NCBI GenBank assembly: GCA_011045955.1
Contig: DSBV01000053.1
Span: forward strand, 1 to 64,000
Direction: 5' to 3'
Length of the DNA: 64,000 bases
From: Bacteroidales bacterium
GTDB taxonomy: Bacteria > Bacteroidota > Bacteroidia > Bacteroidales > Tenuifilaceae
Part shown: in pieces, positions 26,570 to 35,822 of the stretch
Numbering within the stretch: the stretch's first letter is position 1
Layout: each line of letters opens with the position of its first letter
Position numbers and translations under genes: made by a program
Notes under the pieces: generated by a model
Seen by the model: only the letters and a program-made list of their open reading frames with translations
Databases searched by the model: none
Told to the model about the DNA's origin: nothing

Positions 26570-28402
26570 TTATAAATTACTGAATACCTCCTGGTAAGCC
26601 TTGAAAAACGTCCATGCATCGGTTTTGGTTTGTTCAAGGTTCACTCCCTTTTCATGAAGGTATTTTTGGCCTACTAGGTCGTAAACTATAGTATCGGTCT
26701 GGTTTACGTAGCCGAAGCCTTCGTTAAAAGCAAAGTAGGCAAAGGGTGTAACCTTACTTGCAAGAATATTCTTTGATAGAGTAAATTGATCATGAGGCAA
26801 ATTAAGCTGTGCCAAAAGCGTAGCGGCCAAATCGATTTGCGAGCATGTGTTATCAATTACCATAGGTTTTTGTGTCAAAGCGCCACCAAGCCAAACCATA
26901 GGAATTCCATACTTTAATGGCTCATGGTTTGGATGGTTGCCCGGTTGCCGATGCCCATGGTCGGCAATAAGGATGATTAGGGTGTTTTTGTACCAGTCTT
27001 TAGTCCGTGCCTTCGATATGAAATCACCTAGGCAGCTGTCGGTATAGTATACAGAACTAAGGTATTGTTTTAGTTCGTTGTTCCCTTTGAATTTGCGCTC
27101 AGTTGGGATTTCAAATGGCTCATGGCTGCTAAGGGTAAAAAACATTTTAAAAAATGGGCCTTTGGCGGTATCCAAGTCGTTAAGGAGATAGTTGAATACG
27201 TGTTCATCGTGAACACCCCATTTTGAGTTTCTGTAACTTCTGGGGAAGTCATCTTGGGTGACAAGCCGTTGAAACTTTGCTTGGAAAAGGAACAATCGAA
27301 TGTTCGCAAAATCGGGGTCGCCGCCATAGTAAAACGTGTTGTTATAACCATGGTCGTGAAGAACGCCACTTATGGTTGCCAGCTTGCGCGATTTTGTAGG
27401 GTATTTGATTACCGATTGGGTAGGTTGGGCAGGGAAACCAGCTAAGACTGCAATGATGCCTTTGTCGCTCCTATCGCCGCTTGCAAAAGTCTTTTTAAAG
27501 AGTAATCCTTCGCCACATAATTTATTTAAATTGGGAGTGACTTCGGGTAATCCACCAAGTGGCTCAACTAGTTTCCCCCCAAAACTTTCTAAAAGTATGA
27601 TAATTATGTTTGGTTTTGGGTTATTCAGGACGTGTATTACGCTATCGGTATGCATGAGTTCAGTAAAACGCTGTTGGGCTATATCTTTTTCAATTTCAAC
27701 CTTGTATGTTTTATTCATGGTGCTGCTTTTGCTTATGGAATACATCATATTCCAAACAGGGTTAAGGGCTGCATGGTTACAGAAATTATTCTGGCTGAAG
27801 TAAACCTTGCCGGGGTTCATGGGGGCAATCCCAAATCCACCACGGATTGGGATTATCATGGTTGCTGCTATGAAAAGCATGATGGGGCTATGCCACCATT
27901 TAAGCGGTTTGGCTTGCTCAAACCCTTTTGCTACCCATTTCAGGCATGCAAGGTGGGTTAGGAATGTAATTACTGCAAGTAATGCAATGAAAAGTATTAG
28001 CAGTGGTGTTTTAACCGATGCCATGGCCTCTTTGGGTGTTTTAAGGTAAAGCAGGGGTGTGGCATCGATACGGAAACCCCAGTTGCGGTAAAGTTCCATG
28101 TCGCTTATAGCTACCGTGTTAATAACCAAGAGTAGCATCGCAGTTAAGGCACTAATGATTTTACTTAAAGTTCTTGGGTAAACCCAGAAAAAGAGAGCCA
28201 ACAGCAGAAATGTTAGTAAAAGGATATACCCCGCAAGCGAGGTATCCATCCAGGCACCTCGTATGAAAATATTTACAAGCTCGTTAAACTTTAACGATTC
28301 AAGGTTTTCAAATTGGTAAACGATGAAAGCTAGGCGGTAGGTGGCAAACAGTATTATCCAAAATACGAAATATCTTAAACTGAATGATAAATGTTTTTTC
28401 AT
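26570..28402 (-). CDS. LtaS-like sulfatase-family transferase (second copy)
   Basis: A 610-residue protein from the ATG at 28402; a longer frame exists upstream but would run into the divergent asparaginase gene, and MKKHLSFSLRYFVFW is a natural membrane-protein start. Five hydrophobic helices precede a periplasmic sulfatase-fold domain with IIIILLESFGGKLVEPLGG, FASGDRSDKGIIAVLAGFP (catalytic Ser/Thr region), FYYGGDPDFANIR and the metal site LIADHGHRQPGNHP. It resembles the 15492-17456 gene in layout but differs clearly in sequence. Probable lipid-head-group (phosphoglycerol or phosphoethanolamine) transferase; substrate unknown. Confidence 0.86.
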   Translation of the reverse strand: MKKHLSFSLRYFVFWIILFATYRLAFIVYQFENLESLKFNELVNIFIRGAWMDTSLAGYILLLTFLLLALFFWVYPRTLSKIISALTAMLLLVINTVAISDMELYRNWGFRIDATPLLYLKTPKEAMASVKTPLLILFIALLAVITFLTHLACLKWVAKGFEQAKPLKWWHSPIMLFIAATMIIPIRGGFGIAPMNPGKVYFSQNNFCNHAALNPVWNMMYSISKSSTMNKTYKVEIEKDIAQQRFTELMHTDSVIHVLNNPKPNIIIILLESFGGKLVEPLGGLPEVTPNLNKLCGEGLLFKKTFASGDRSDKGIIAVLAGFPAQPTQSVIKYPTKSRKLATISGVLHDHGYNNTFYYGGDPDFANIRLFLFQAKFQRLVTQDDFPRSYRNSKWGVHDEHVFNYLLNDLDTAKGPFFKMFFTLSSHEPFEIPTERKFKGNNELKQYLSSVYYTDSCLGDFISKARTKDWYKNTLIILIADHGHRQPGNHPNHEPLKYGIPMVWLGGALTQKPMVIDNTCSQIDLAATLLAQLNLPHDQFTLSKNILASKVTPFAYFAFNEGFGYVNQTDTIVYDLVGQKYLHEKGVNLEQTKTDAWTFFKAYQEVFSNL

Positions 28403-28423
28403 TTGTGTAAATGATTTAAATTG

Positions 28424-28431
28424 CAAACCTA
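28424..28431 (-). promoter_or_regulatory. -7 element of the 28402 gene
   Basis: TAGGTTTG on the minus strand, a TAnnTTTG match 22 bases before the ATG chosen for the sulfatase gene. It supports that start. Confidence 0.45.
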
Positions 28432-28460
28432 ATAAATAAGAACGTATAAATGGTACGACC

Positions 28461-29411
28461 ATGCGCAAGAAAATTTTAATCCTCTTATTGGTTGCTGGGG
28501 TCACAGTAAAAAATAGTTTTCCACAAACATGGAGCATAGCGGTTCACGGGGGGGCCGGAAACATGAAACCCGAAAACTTCACCAAAGATCAGCTGGATGA
28601 GTATGAGCGGGAGATGAATGCTGCCCTTAGCATTGGAGTCGAAATTTTGAAATCGGGGGGGACAAGCCTCGATGCCGTTGAACAGGTTGTTCGATACCTT
28701 GAGGATTGCCCATTGTTCAACGCAGGGAAAGGGGCTGTTTTCACCCATGATGGGCGCAATGAACTTGACGCAGCAATTATGGATGGTAAAACCCTTATGG
28801 CGGGTTCAGTTGCTGGTGTAACCGATGCCAAAAATCCTATTTCGCTTGCGCGCAAAGTAATGGAGGATTCTCCCCATGTGATGCTGGCAGGTAAGGGTGC
28901 TTCGGAGTTTGCAAGGGTTAAGGGGGTTGAAACTGTCGACAGCTCATACTTCTTTACCCCTCAGCGCTGGAATGACCTTCAACGTACACTGTCAAAGGAG
29001 AAGATGGGTACTGTAGGGTGCGTTGCTCTCGACGTGCATGGTAACCTGGCTGCTGCAACATCAACCGGAGGAATGACCAATAAGCGTTGGGGGCGAGTAG
29101 GCGATGTGCCAATTATTGGCGCTGGAACTTATGCCAATAACTCTACCTGTGCCGTATCGGCAACAGGCCATGGCGAATATTTTATTCGATACACTGTAGC
29201 CCACGATATCTCGGCGCTCATGGAGTACCAAAACCTTTCATTGAACGCTGCAGTGGAAAAAGTAGTTATGGGCAAATTGCTAAATGCTGGCGGCCGTGGC
29301 GGAGTAATTGCCGTTGACCGTTTAGGAAATGTATGTATGATGATGAATACCACGGGGATGTTCCGTGCTTTTGCCCGTTCCAATGGGAGCAAAGGATTTG
29401 CTATTTTTTAA
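28461..29411 (+). CDS. Secreted isoaspartyl peptidase/L-asparaginase (Ntn-hydrolase)
   Basis: A 316-residue type 2 asparaginase precursor with a signal peptide (ILILLLVAGVTVKNSFPQ). The alpha part has AVHGGAG and NAGKGAVFTHDGRNELDAAIMDG; self-cleavage would occur before T184 in MGTVGCVALD, the nucleophile. The beta part has STGGMTNKRWGRVGD and GTYANN, the substrate pocket. It hydrolyses L-asparagine and beta-aspartyl dipeptides, probably in the periplasm. It diverges from the sulfatase gene. The C-terminus (GSKGFAIF) matches the usual family end. Confidence 0.93.
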   Translation: MRKKILILLLVAGVTVKNSFPQTWSIAVHGGAGNMKPENFTKDQLDEYEREMNAALSIGVEILKSGGTSLDAVEQVVRYLEDCPLFNAGKGAVFTHDGRNELDAAIMDGKTLMAGSVAGVTDAKNPISLARKVMEDSPHVMLAGKGASEFARVKGVETVDSSYFFTPQRWNDLQRTLSKEKMGTVGCVALDVHGNLAAATSTGGMTNKRWGRVGDVPIIGAGTYANNSTCAVSATGHGEYFIRYTVAHDISALMEYQNLSLNAAVEKVVMGKLLNAGGRGGVIAVDRLGNVCMMMNTTGMFRAFARSNGSKGFAIF

Positions 29412-29527
29412 ACTTTGCGTGAGTATGTGCTATTTTTTATCCTTTTTTATATACAAATTGCTGCAATTTGATTTAAATTTGATGAACCTAACCTTAACAA
29501 TCAAGTTAAACCAAATCCGGTTAACGT

Positions 29528-30043
29528 ATGGCACTCGAAGTTCATGTAAAATCGGCTGAAAGCAAAGGACATTTCAAGATTTTTTTGCTTCACTTTGTGC
29601 TTATGCTCATCGCCATGTTTGTATTCCTTGCCTTGATTATGCTTATTGGTGGTTCATTTACTTGGCCTAATTTCTGGAAGTTCTACATCACTTTTATACC
29701 TTTAACCGTGATACTACCTGTTATTGTGGCTATAACCACATCGGTATCGTATAAAAGGGTTAATGTCCACATTTTACCTGCCTCAAAGGTAAACATCGAA
29801 AAGCTGAAAGATTTCATGTTTAGCGAGGATTACATCATTGTTGATAAGGATAAAACTTTCATTCAGTTTATTCGAAGGAAAAACCTACCCCGATTACTCA
29901 GCTTAAATTTCGACAAGCCGTCAATCACTATCCAGAACGATGATGTTGTAGTTAATGTGCTTAAGCGTTTATCGTTAGTTTTACTCCCACAGCTTACCAT
30001 TGGCAAAAGGTTTTTACTTGAGCCCGAAAGCAGTAAAGAATGA
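29528..30043 (+). CDS. Membrane protein of unknown function (YcxB-like layout)
   Basis: 171 residues: a cytoplasmic N-terminus, two membrane helices (IFLLHFVLMLIAMFVFLALIML and FYITFIPLTVILPVIVAITTS) and a ~90-residue beta-rich cytoplasmic domain (FMFSEDYIIVDKDKTFIQF, PSITIQNDDVVVNVL). The layout resembles YcxB-like proteins but no diagnostic motif was found. Its end overlaps the next gene by 4 bases (ATGA type), so they are co-translated. Confidence 0.75.
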   Translation: MALEVHVKSAESKGHFKIFLLHFVLMLIAMFVFLALIMLIGGSFTWPNFWKFYITFIPLTVILPVIVAITTSVSYKRVNVHILPASKVNIEKLKDFMFSEDYIIVDKDKTFIQFIRRKNLPRLLSLNFDKPSITIQNDDVVVNVLKRLSLVLLPQLTIGKRFLLEPESSKE

Positions 30044-31140
30044 TTAAGGCTTTTCCTTCCTTACTCATCGATATTAGTAAATGCGAGCAAAACATAGCCT
30101 TTATGGCTCAAAAGGCCACGAAGGCAAAAGTTTTATTCCGACCTCACTTTAAGACACATCAAAGTAAAGCCGTTGGTGAACTATTCCGTAAGCATGGCAT
30201 TACCCAAATAACCGTGTCGTCAGTACCCATGGCTGAGTATTTTGCCGATGCTGGCTGGAACGATATAACCATTGCTTTCCCATTGATTCCACAAATGGAT
30301 CAACGTGTAAACGCTCTCGCCAAAACCATTACCTTAAATGTAACCTTCTCGTCCCCTAAAAATTTAATGGCTTCCATCCATAGCATCGATGAACATGTTG
30401 GTGTTTTTATTGAGGTTGATGTTGGTCATAGTCGTTCCGGGGTGGCTGTTGGCAATACCCGTGAGCTTGCTCTTATGGTAAATCTTATCAGCTCAATACC
30501 GAATATGGTTTTTAAGGGCTTTCTTACTCATGCTGGACATTCCTATAGCGCAAGGGGTAGAGATGAGGTAGAGAAACTCCATACCGAAGCCTTAAGCAAA
30601 CTGGCCAAGCTCCGAAGTTTTTGGGTCGATCAGTTCCCTGACCTTACCATATCGTATGGCGACACCCCAACCTGTTCCGTATCCGATGAGTTCTGGGGTA
30701 TTAGCGAGATTCGCCCTGGTAACTTTGTGTTTTACGATGTAATGCAATCTCAAATTGGATCATGCAGCACATCGCAGGTGGCGGTGGCCCTTATCTGTCC
30801 GGTAGTTGATGTTCTTCCCGTTCAGCAGAAACTTATTATTCATGGTGGCGCTGTTCACCTATCAAAGGACAGGGTTGTGATTGACGGGGCCGATTGCTAC
30901 GGCTTTGTATGCAGGTTTGATGGCAGAAGATGGAGCAACCCGGTTCCAAATGCTATGGTAACTGCGCTAAGCCAGGAACATGGAGTAATATCCTATTCCG
31001 GTAATGCCCTCAATGGTATTAAACCCGGCGATTTACTTGCCATTTTACCAGTTCATAGCTGTTTAACGGTCGATTGCATGGGGCAAATGTTCGATTCACA
31101 AGGAAATGTTTACGATGTTTTGCCTAAAACCATTCGATGA
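30040..31140 (+). CDS. DSD1/D-threonine aldolase-like PLP enzyme
   Basis: A 366-residue fold-type III PLP enzyme. RPHFKTHQS supplies the PLP lysine (K38), VEVDVGHSRSGV and FLTHAGHSYSARG follow, and SYGDTPTCS and EIRPGNFVFYD line the cofactor. The C-terminal HSCLTVDCMGQM carries the His-x-Cys pair that binds zinc or another divalent ion in D-serine dehydratases and D-threonine aldolases. It therefore acts on a D-hydroxy amino acid; which one is not clear. Overlaps the preceding gene by 4 bases. Confidence 0.88.
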   Translation: MIKAFPSLLIDISKCEQNIAFMAQKATKAKVLFRPHFKTHQSKAVGELFRKHGITQITVSSVPMAEYFADAGWNDITIAFPLIPQMDQRVNALAKTITLNVTFSSPKNLMASIHSIDEHVGVFIEVDVGHSRSGVAVGNTRELALMVNLISSIPNMVFKGFLTHAGHSYSARGRDEVEKLHTEALSKLAKLRSFWVDQFPDLTISYGDTPTCSVSDEFWGISEIRPGNFVFYDVMQSQIGSCSTSQVAVALICPVVDVLPVQQKLIIHGGAVHLSKDRVVIDGADCYGFVCRFDGRRWSNPVPNAMVTALSQEHGVISYSGNALNGIKPGDLLAILPVHSCLTVDCMGQMFDSQGNVYDVLPKTIR

Positions 31141-31166
31141 TAAAAGTGTTCATCCATATTTAGCCT

Positions 31167-31438
31167 TTATGGGCATTTCAGCTTTTGCTACAGCTAAAAC
31201 CACAATAAGTAATGGTAATTTCGATAGGTTTTTCAAGAGTAAAATCATGCAAATCGATTACGTTCATGGAGGCAACTCCAGTACGGAGAGTTTCAAGATA
31301 TTTGGAATTAAGAACGATGGTTTATGGGGTGGAAGGGTAAAAGTATTGAACGATCCTTACAACCTTGGGTTGTACGCCAGCATTCTTTTGGGTATGCCAG
31401 GATGGCCTAAACAGGGTGCTCTATATGTATGTGGCTAA
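31167..31438 (+). pseudogene. Probable remnant of an M64-type peptidase N-terminal domain
   Basis: The open frame contains MQIDYVHGGNSSTESFK and NDGLWGGRVKVLNDPYNLGLY, which resemble the beta-sandwich N-terminal domain of IgA-peptidase-like M64 proteins (MRIDYYHTGN...EG.WAGS...L.D..N.G.Y). After GLY the similarity continues better in the +1 frame (VCQDG, LYMYVAK), suggesting a frameshift, and nothing of the zinc peptidase domain follows before the convergent gene. There is no clean start: an ATG at 31137 stops after 8 codons. I read it as a decayed fragment; a short real gene is the alternative. Confidence 0.4.
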
Positions 31439-33621
31439 GTAATCCTGATTCCCATTACTGTAACATCATCAACCTGAACATTATTACCTTTCCATTCGGA
31501 GAATACTTCAAGCAGAAATTCTTTTTGTTTTGCCATTGAATAATTGGCTATGGAGCATAAAATGTTTCTGAAATCCGCAAGTCTAAACTTTTTTCCATTG
31601 GGGCCACCGAACTGGTCGGTAAAACCATCGGTGTAAAGGTATATTGCATCATCTTTCTCCAACTGAATGCTGTGCGTGGTGAAGTTTACCTTTTCAGTTA
31701 GGTAGCCAATTGATTGCCTTTCGCCTTTTACCTGGTATAATGTGTGCGATTCGTTTTGGTTCAGAATAATATTCGAAACCGGCTGGGAATTTGATTTCCG
31801 CATGATGTTGAGGTAAATGTTTGCACCTGAATACCTTAATTCTCTGGTTTCGGGGTTGTAGTTGCAGAAAGCAATATCCATGCCATCGAAAATTTCAGAA
31901 CCTTCCCTTTGTTCGAACGATTTATGGAACAACTCATTTAGGTTTAGTAGCACTTCGCTCGGATTGGTTTCCTTGAGTTCGCTCACAATTTGGTTGAGCC
32001 CAAACATGCCAATAATGCTCATGAATGCTCCGGGCGCTCCATGTCCAGTGCAGTCGGCAATTGCAAAAAGCATTTGATTGTTAAAACGCTTAAACCAGTA
32101 AAAATCGCCACTTACAAGCTCCTTTGGCAGAAATATAAGAAAGGAGTCCACAAAAAAATCTATTGGCTGCTCCGAGGTTTGTAAAATGGCTTTTTGAATC
32201 CTGCGAGCATAATTAAGGCTATCGGTAATGTCGCGTGAGCGTTGCTCAAGCATGTTTTTCTGCTTTTCAATTTTTCCCTTTTGCTTCGCAAGCAGGAGGT
32301 TTGCCTTTTGCTTGTTCCTGTACGCCAAATACGAAACTACCACCAGCACTATTAGTATTGCAATAAATCCAATCAGAAATAGCTGGCGCAATCGCGATTT
32401 GTTCAAGTTGGCCTGGCTTAACAAAAGATTCTCTCGCTGGTGTTGAATTTCCTTCTCTTTCTGACGTAAGGCCGATATGTTTTCCAGCCTGTTGGCTTCG
32501 CTGATAATTTGATAATTAAATAGGCTGTCAGTTAAAGAAATGTATTTCATGAGGTATTGGTATCCTACAGTTTTGTTCCCCTGTAGTTCTTCCAGCTGAT
32601 AGAGTTCCTTGTATGCAAGCCGACTAATTTTGATTATGCTTAAACTCTCCGATTGCTTAAGGCATTGGAGTAAGTACTTTTTTGATTCGGTATAGTTACC
32701 GATCCTGGCGTATGCCTTACCCAAGAGTAGTAACGGGTAAAGTTGACCATACCGGTCGTTTATCTCATTTTGAGTAGTTAGGATGGACTGTAAAAGCGGG
32801 ATTGCACTGTTTGGTTTTTGCTGATTAATTAATAGTTCTGCGCCAACAGTTTGAGTTCTGGCTAACTCTTTGGGATTGTTTTTTAGGTAGGATTCTGATT
32901 TTTTTAAATGTTTATCGGCCAATAGGTTCTTTGATTGCCTTAAACTATTGTTGGCTAGGGCTCTGTATGTTATCCCTAAATAATTGCTATCCACTACCAC
33001 TTTCAGAATTGCTATGGCATTCTCAAGGTAGCTTTGGGCTGTAACAAAGTTTCCAAATTCAGTGTGAATAATGCCTTGCGATGTATATATTTTGGCTAGA
33101 TTTAGGGAGTCGTTGCGGGATTTGAAGAAATTTATGGCAGTCAGGTTGTTTTCAATGGCATTATTCAGGCGACCCAGTTCTTCTTCTACCTTTGAAATTG
33201 ATAGCAAGTACCAGCCAATTTTTGATGAATCCCTTGTGGCAACGCTGTAGCGGTAACCAGGGTATAGGTAGTCAATCGATTCGTATAGCAGCACTTTTTC
33301 GATATGGATTTGCGAAAGTAGGTAGTATGCCTTTTCCAGGTACTGTTCTCGCCCTAAGTCCAATGAGACAATTAACGCCTGGTTTGCTTCAATTAGGGCA
33401 TTGTCTAAATTCTTCTTATTAAAAAGGTATTGCGATTTTGCAATTAACGTCTCCACCAGTTTTACTCTGTCGCCTTCCCTCTCATATTGTCGGGTTAAAT
33501 TTTCAAAATACTTCAAGGAATCGATATTGTCTAATGGCTCTGGTTTGGCATTTATCCTTTGAATTTGCATGCCAACGACAGCAAAAAATATCAATGCTAT
33601 GATGGTGATTGGTTTAAACAC
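31435..33621 (-). CDS. TPR-membrane-PP2C (SpoIIE-type) serine/threonine phosphatase
   Basis: 728 residues: signal peptide (IIALIFFAVVGMQIQRINA), some 350 residues of tetratricopeptide repeats predicted to be periplasmic, one membrane helix near 410-430 (LFLIGFIAILIVLVVVSYLAY), a coiled coil, then a PPM/SpoIIE phosphatase domain with SGDFYWFKR, ADCTGHGAPGAFMSIIG and the final DDVTVMGIRI metal-binding aspartates. It would dephosphorylate anti-sigma-factor antagonists or similar targets in response to an envelope signal. Same layout as the TPR histidine kinase at 7574 but with a phosphatase output. Confidence 0.9.
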   Translation of the reverse strand: MFKPITIIALIFFAVVGMQIQRINAKPEPLDNIDSLKYFENLTRQYEREGDRVKLVETLIAKSQYLFNKKNLDNALIEANQALIVSLDLGREQYLEKAYYLLSQIHIEKVLLYESIDYLYPGYRYSVATRDSSKIGWYLLSISKVEEELGRLNNAIENNLTAINFFKSRNDSLNLAKIYTSQGIIHTEFGNFVTAQSYLENAIAILKVVVDSNYLGITYRALANNSLRQSKNLLADKHLKKSESYLKNNPKELARTQTVGAELLINQQKPNSAIPLLQSILTTQNEINDRYGQLYPLLLLGKAYARIGNYTESKKYLLQCLKQSESLSIIKISRLAYKELYQLEELQGNKTVGYQYLMKYISLTDSLFNYQIISEANRLENISALRQKEKEIQHQRENLLLSQANLNKSRLRQLFLIGFIAILIVLVVVSYLAYRNKQKANLLLAKQKGKIEKQKNMLEQRSRDITDSLNYARRIQKAILQTSEQPIDFFVDSFLIFLPKELVSGDFYWFKRFNNQMLFAIADCTGHGAPGAFMSIIGMFGLNQIVSELKETNPSEVLLNLNELFHKSFEQREGSEIFDGMDIAFCNYNPETRELRYSGANIYLNIMRKSNSQPVSNIILNQNESHTLYQVKGERQSIGYLTEKVNFTTHSIQLEKDDAIYLYTDGFTDQFGGPNGKKFRLADFRNILCSIANYSMAKQKEFLLEVFSEWKGNNVQVDDVTVMGIRIT

Positions 33622-33689
33622 TTGTTAAAACTTTAAAGTTATGGTATAAATGTACAAAATATTTTAACACCCAAAGTTTTGAAAATTGG

Positions 33690-35630
33690 CTAAAACAGTT
33701 TGCTAAGCAGGTCAAGTAATTCATTCGCCTTGATAGGTTTAGTTAAGTATCCATAAGCGCCTTGTGCAAGGGCTTTGTCGATATATTCGTTAGGGGTATA
33801 TGCCGACTGAATGATAATCGGGACGTGTGGTCTTTTCTCTTTGAACTTCTTGATAAGCTGTAGGCCATTGGTGTCGTGAAGTTGTATGTCGAGGAGTATA
33901 ACATCAATATGTTCCCTGCTAACCATTTCCAGAGCATCATCTCCTAAAGTAGCAGTAAGGCGCTTTGCGCCTGCAGCAGTAACTACATCGCTCAGGTAGT
34001 TAATGTTGGCTTCGTTATCTTCAACAATCAGTATGGTTTTGCCAGTAATTTTGTTGTAGTCGCTTTTGGGGTTAGGTCTAATATGGCTAGTGTTTTTGGT
34101 ATTTGGGAGTATAAGGGGTAGAGTAAACCTAAAACACGAGCCCTTATTGGGTTCCGATTCTACCCATATTCTGCCCCCCATCAGTTCTACCAATCGTTTT
34201 GATATCGCCAACCCTAAGCCTGCACCGCCGTATAGGCGTTGAGCCGTTTCGTCGGCCTGCCGGAACCGCTCAAATATCTTTTCCTGTAGTGACTTAGGGA
34301 TGCCTATGCCAGTATCGCTTACAAAAAACTCGATGGTGGCATTGTTTGGAATACGGTAGCCCATGGTAACGCTACCCTGCGAGGTAAACTTTATGGCATT
34401 GCTAAGCAGGTTCAGCAGAACCTGCTTAAGGCGCTCGCCATCGGCAAGTATGTGTGTTATTCCACTGTTGTTACCCATATCGCGCGCTATTAGGATATTC
34501 TGCTTTTGCCGTTTTTTCTCGTTAATGGCAAATTGATGCAGCTCATTGAACAGGCTATCAAGTTCCAGGGGCTGTCTTCGAATAGTGTATATTCCTGCTT
34601 CAATCTTTGAGAGCTCAATAATATCATCAATGAGGGTTAGGAGTAACCGTCCATTACTGGTAATGTAATCGGCGTAAACCTTTTTTTTCTCAGGGCTTAT
34701 GGTTTCGCGGGTAATTAGTTCCGAGAAACCGAGTATGGCATTCATGGGGGTGCGTATTTCATGGCTCATATTGGCCAGAAAGGCCGATTTTAGCTTGTCG
34801 GCTTCTTCGGATTTACTCTTGGCTACCTTCAACTCGTTCTCCCGTTCTTTCTGGATAATCATGTAGGTTAGTTGAGCCGAAACGAACTCAAGAACCTTCA
34901 GGTCGTTATGGTCGTAAGCATTTGGTTTTTGGTAGTTTTGAACAGCAAGAACACCAACAATATCGTTTTGGGTTTTTAGGGGAACAGCCATCCAGCATAA
35001 TGCCGGTGGCCCATAAAAGGCGAGGTTGTATTTACTCTTAAGCTTGTTCATTTGCTGTTGGTCCAGTATAACGCCTTGCCCGCGGTGAGCCACCCAAAGC
35101 GCAAAGGTGTTCCCGCTTGGATAATCGGCGTTAATGGTATGGGTGCCGCTAACATACGCTAAACTTAATCTTTGACGACTTTTGTCGAACAGGACAAGAT
35201 AGATATTTTGCGCATCGAAAAGGGTTTTTAGTTCTTCCTGCATCAACCTGTAAAAATCCTCAGGCAATGTGCTTTCCAGTCCTATTGCAGAAAGTTTTAC
35301 AAGTATTCGGTTAATCCGTTCAACTTTGCTGCTTAGGGTGATATTTTCAATCCAGACCAAAAAATTGTCCCGTTCTACAGGTTTAACATTTGCTCTGTAG
35401 GTGTACTGTTTGCCATGTGTGCTGTGTTCAAATGTGTACATGCGCTCCTTTTTCGATGTCTTAAAGGGGAGATTGGGGAATAGGCTATCAATTTTACATC
35501 CTTCCGGAATAGGTTTTTCGGTAAGCAAAAGTACCGACGGGCTATGGCTTATTACTATCCCATCCCTTTTTACTAGTAGAATGCCTATGGGCAGATCATT
35601 TATATCAATGTGGTTTTTCTTTTTAGTCAT
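33690..35630 (-). CDS. Hybrid sensor histidine kinase with PAS-like, GAF and receiver domains
   Basis: A 646-residue soluble hybrid kinase. Order: PAS-like segment (residues ~10-95), GAF domain (~120-265; ALCWMAVPLKTQNDIVGVLAVQ), HisKA with SHEIRTPMNAILGFSELI, HATPase with NLLSNAIKFT, DTGIGIP and GGAGLGLAISK, and a C-terminal receiver with ILIVEDNE and phosphoacceptor VILLDIQLHDTNG. No membrane segment, so the signal is intracellular or membrane-permeable. No separate output regulator is adjacent; phosphotransfer to a partner is expected. Divergent from the ABC transporter operon. Confidence 0.92.
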   Translation of the reverse strand: MTKKKNHIDINDLPIGILLVKRDGIVISHSPSVLLLTEKPIPEGCKIDSLFPNLPFKTSKKERMYTFEHSTHGKQYTYRANVKPVERDNFLVWIENITLSSKVERINRILVKLSAIGLESTLPEDFYRLMQEELKTLFDAQNIYLVLFDKSRQRLSLAYVSGTHTINADYPSGNTFALWVAHRGQGVILDQQQMNKLKSKYNLAFYGPPALCWMAVPLKTQNDIVGVLAVQNYQKPNAYDHNDLKVLEFVSAQLTYMIIQKERENELKVAKSKSEEADKLKSAFLANMSHEIRTPMNAILGFSELITRETISPEKKKVYADYITSNGRLLLTLIDDIIELSKIEAGIYTIRRQPLELDSLFNELHQFAINEKKRQKQNILIARDMGNNSGITHILADGERLKQVLLNLLSNAIKFTSQGSVTMGYRIPNNATIEFFVSDTGIGIPKSLQEKIFERFRQADETAQRLYGGAGLGLAISKRLVELMGGRIWVESEPNKGSCFRFTLPLILPNTKNTSHIRPNPKSDYNKITGKTILIVEDNEANINYLSDVVTAAGAKRLTATLGDDALEMVSREHIDVILLDIQLHDTNGLQLIKKFKEKRPHVPIIIQSAYTPNEYIDKALAQGAYGYLTKPIKANELLDLLSKLF

Positions 35631-35775
35631 TTTTTAAAGGTTTCCCGAACGCAGGCTTTATATTTAGCTTTTCTAATTTAAGTAATTTCCTTTAATCCTC
35701 AACAAAGTGTTAAATGTGTTTAGGGTTTGATGTGGCTCAAGGGTTTAAAATGTTGTATCCAATTAGGTTTACCTG

Positions 35776-35804
35776 TTGCAATTTATGGGTAAATGGTATA
35801 TTTG
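35776..35804 (+). promoter_or_regulatory. Promoter of the metal-chelate transporter operon
   Basis: TTG (35776-35778), an 18-base spacer and TATATTTG (35797-35804). Predicted RNA start near 35811, which makes ATG 35823 the first usable start. Confidence 0.75.
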
Positions 35805-35822
35805 CATTAAACTTTGTATTAT

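Noticed and set aside
29474-29481. TAAATTTG as promoter of the 29528 gene
   Set aside because: Matches TAnnTTTG, but the upstream TTG spacing is 13 bases and the region is AT-rich; support too weak to list.
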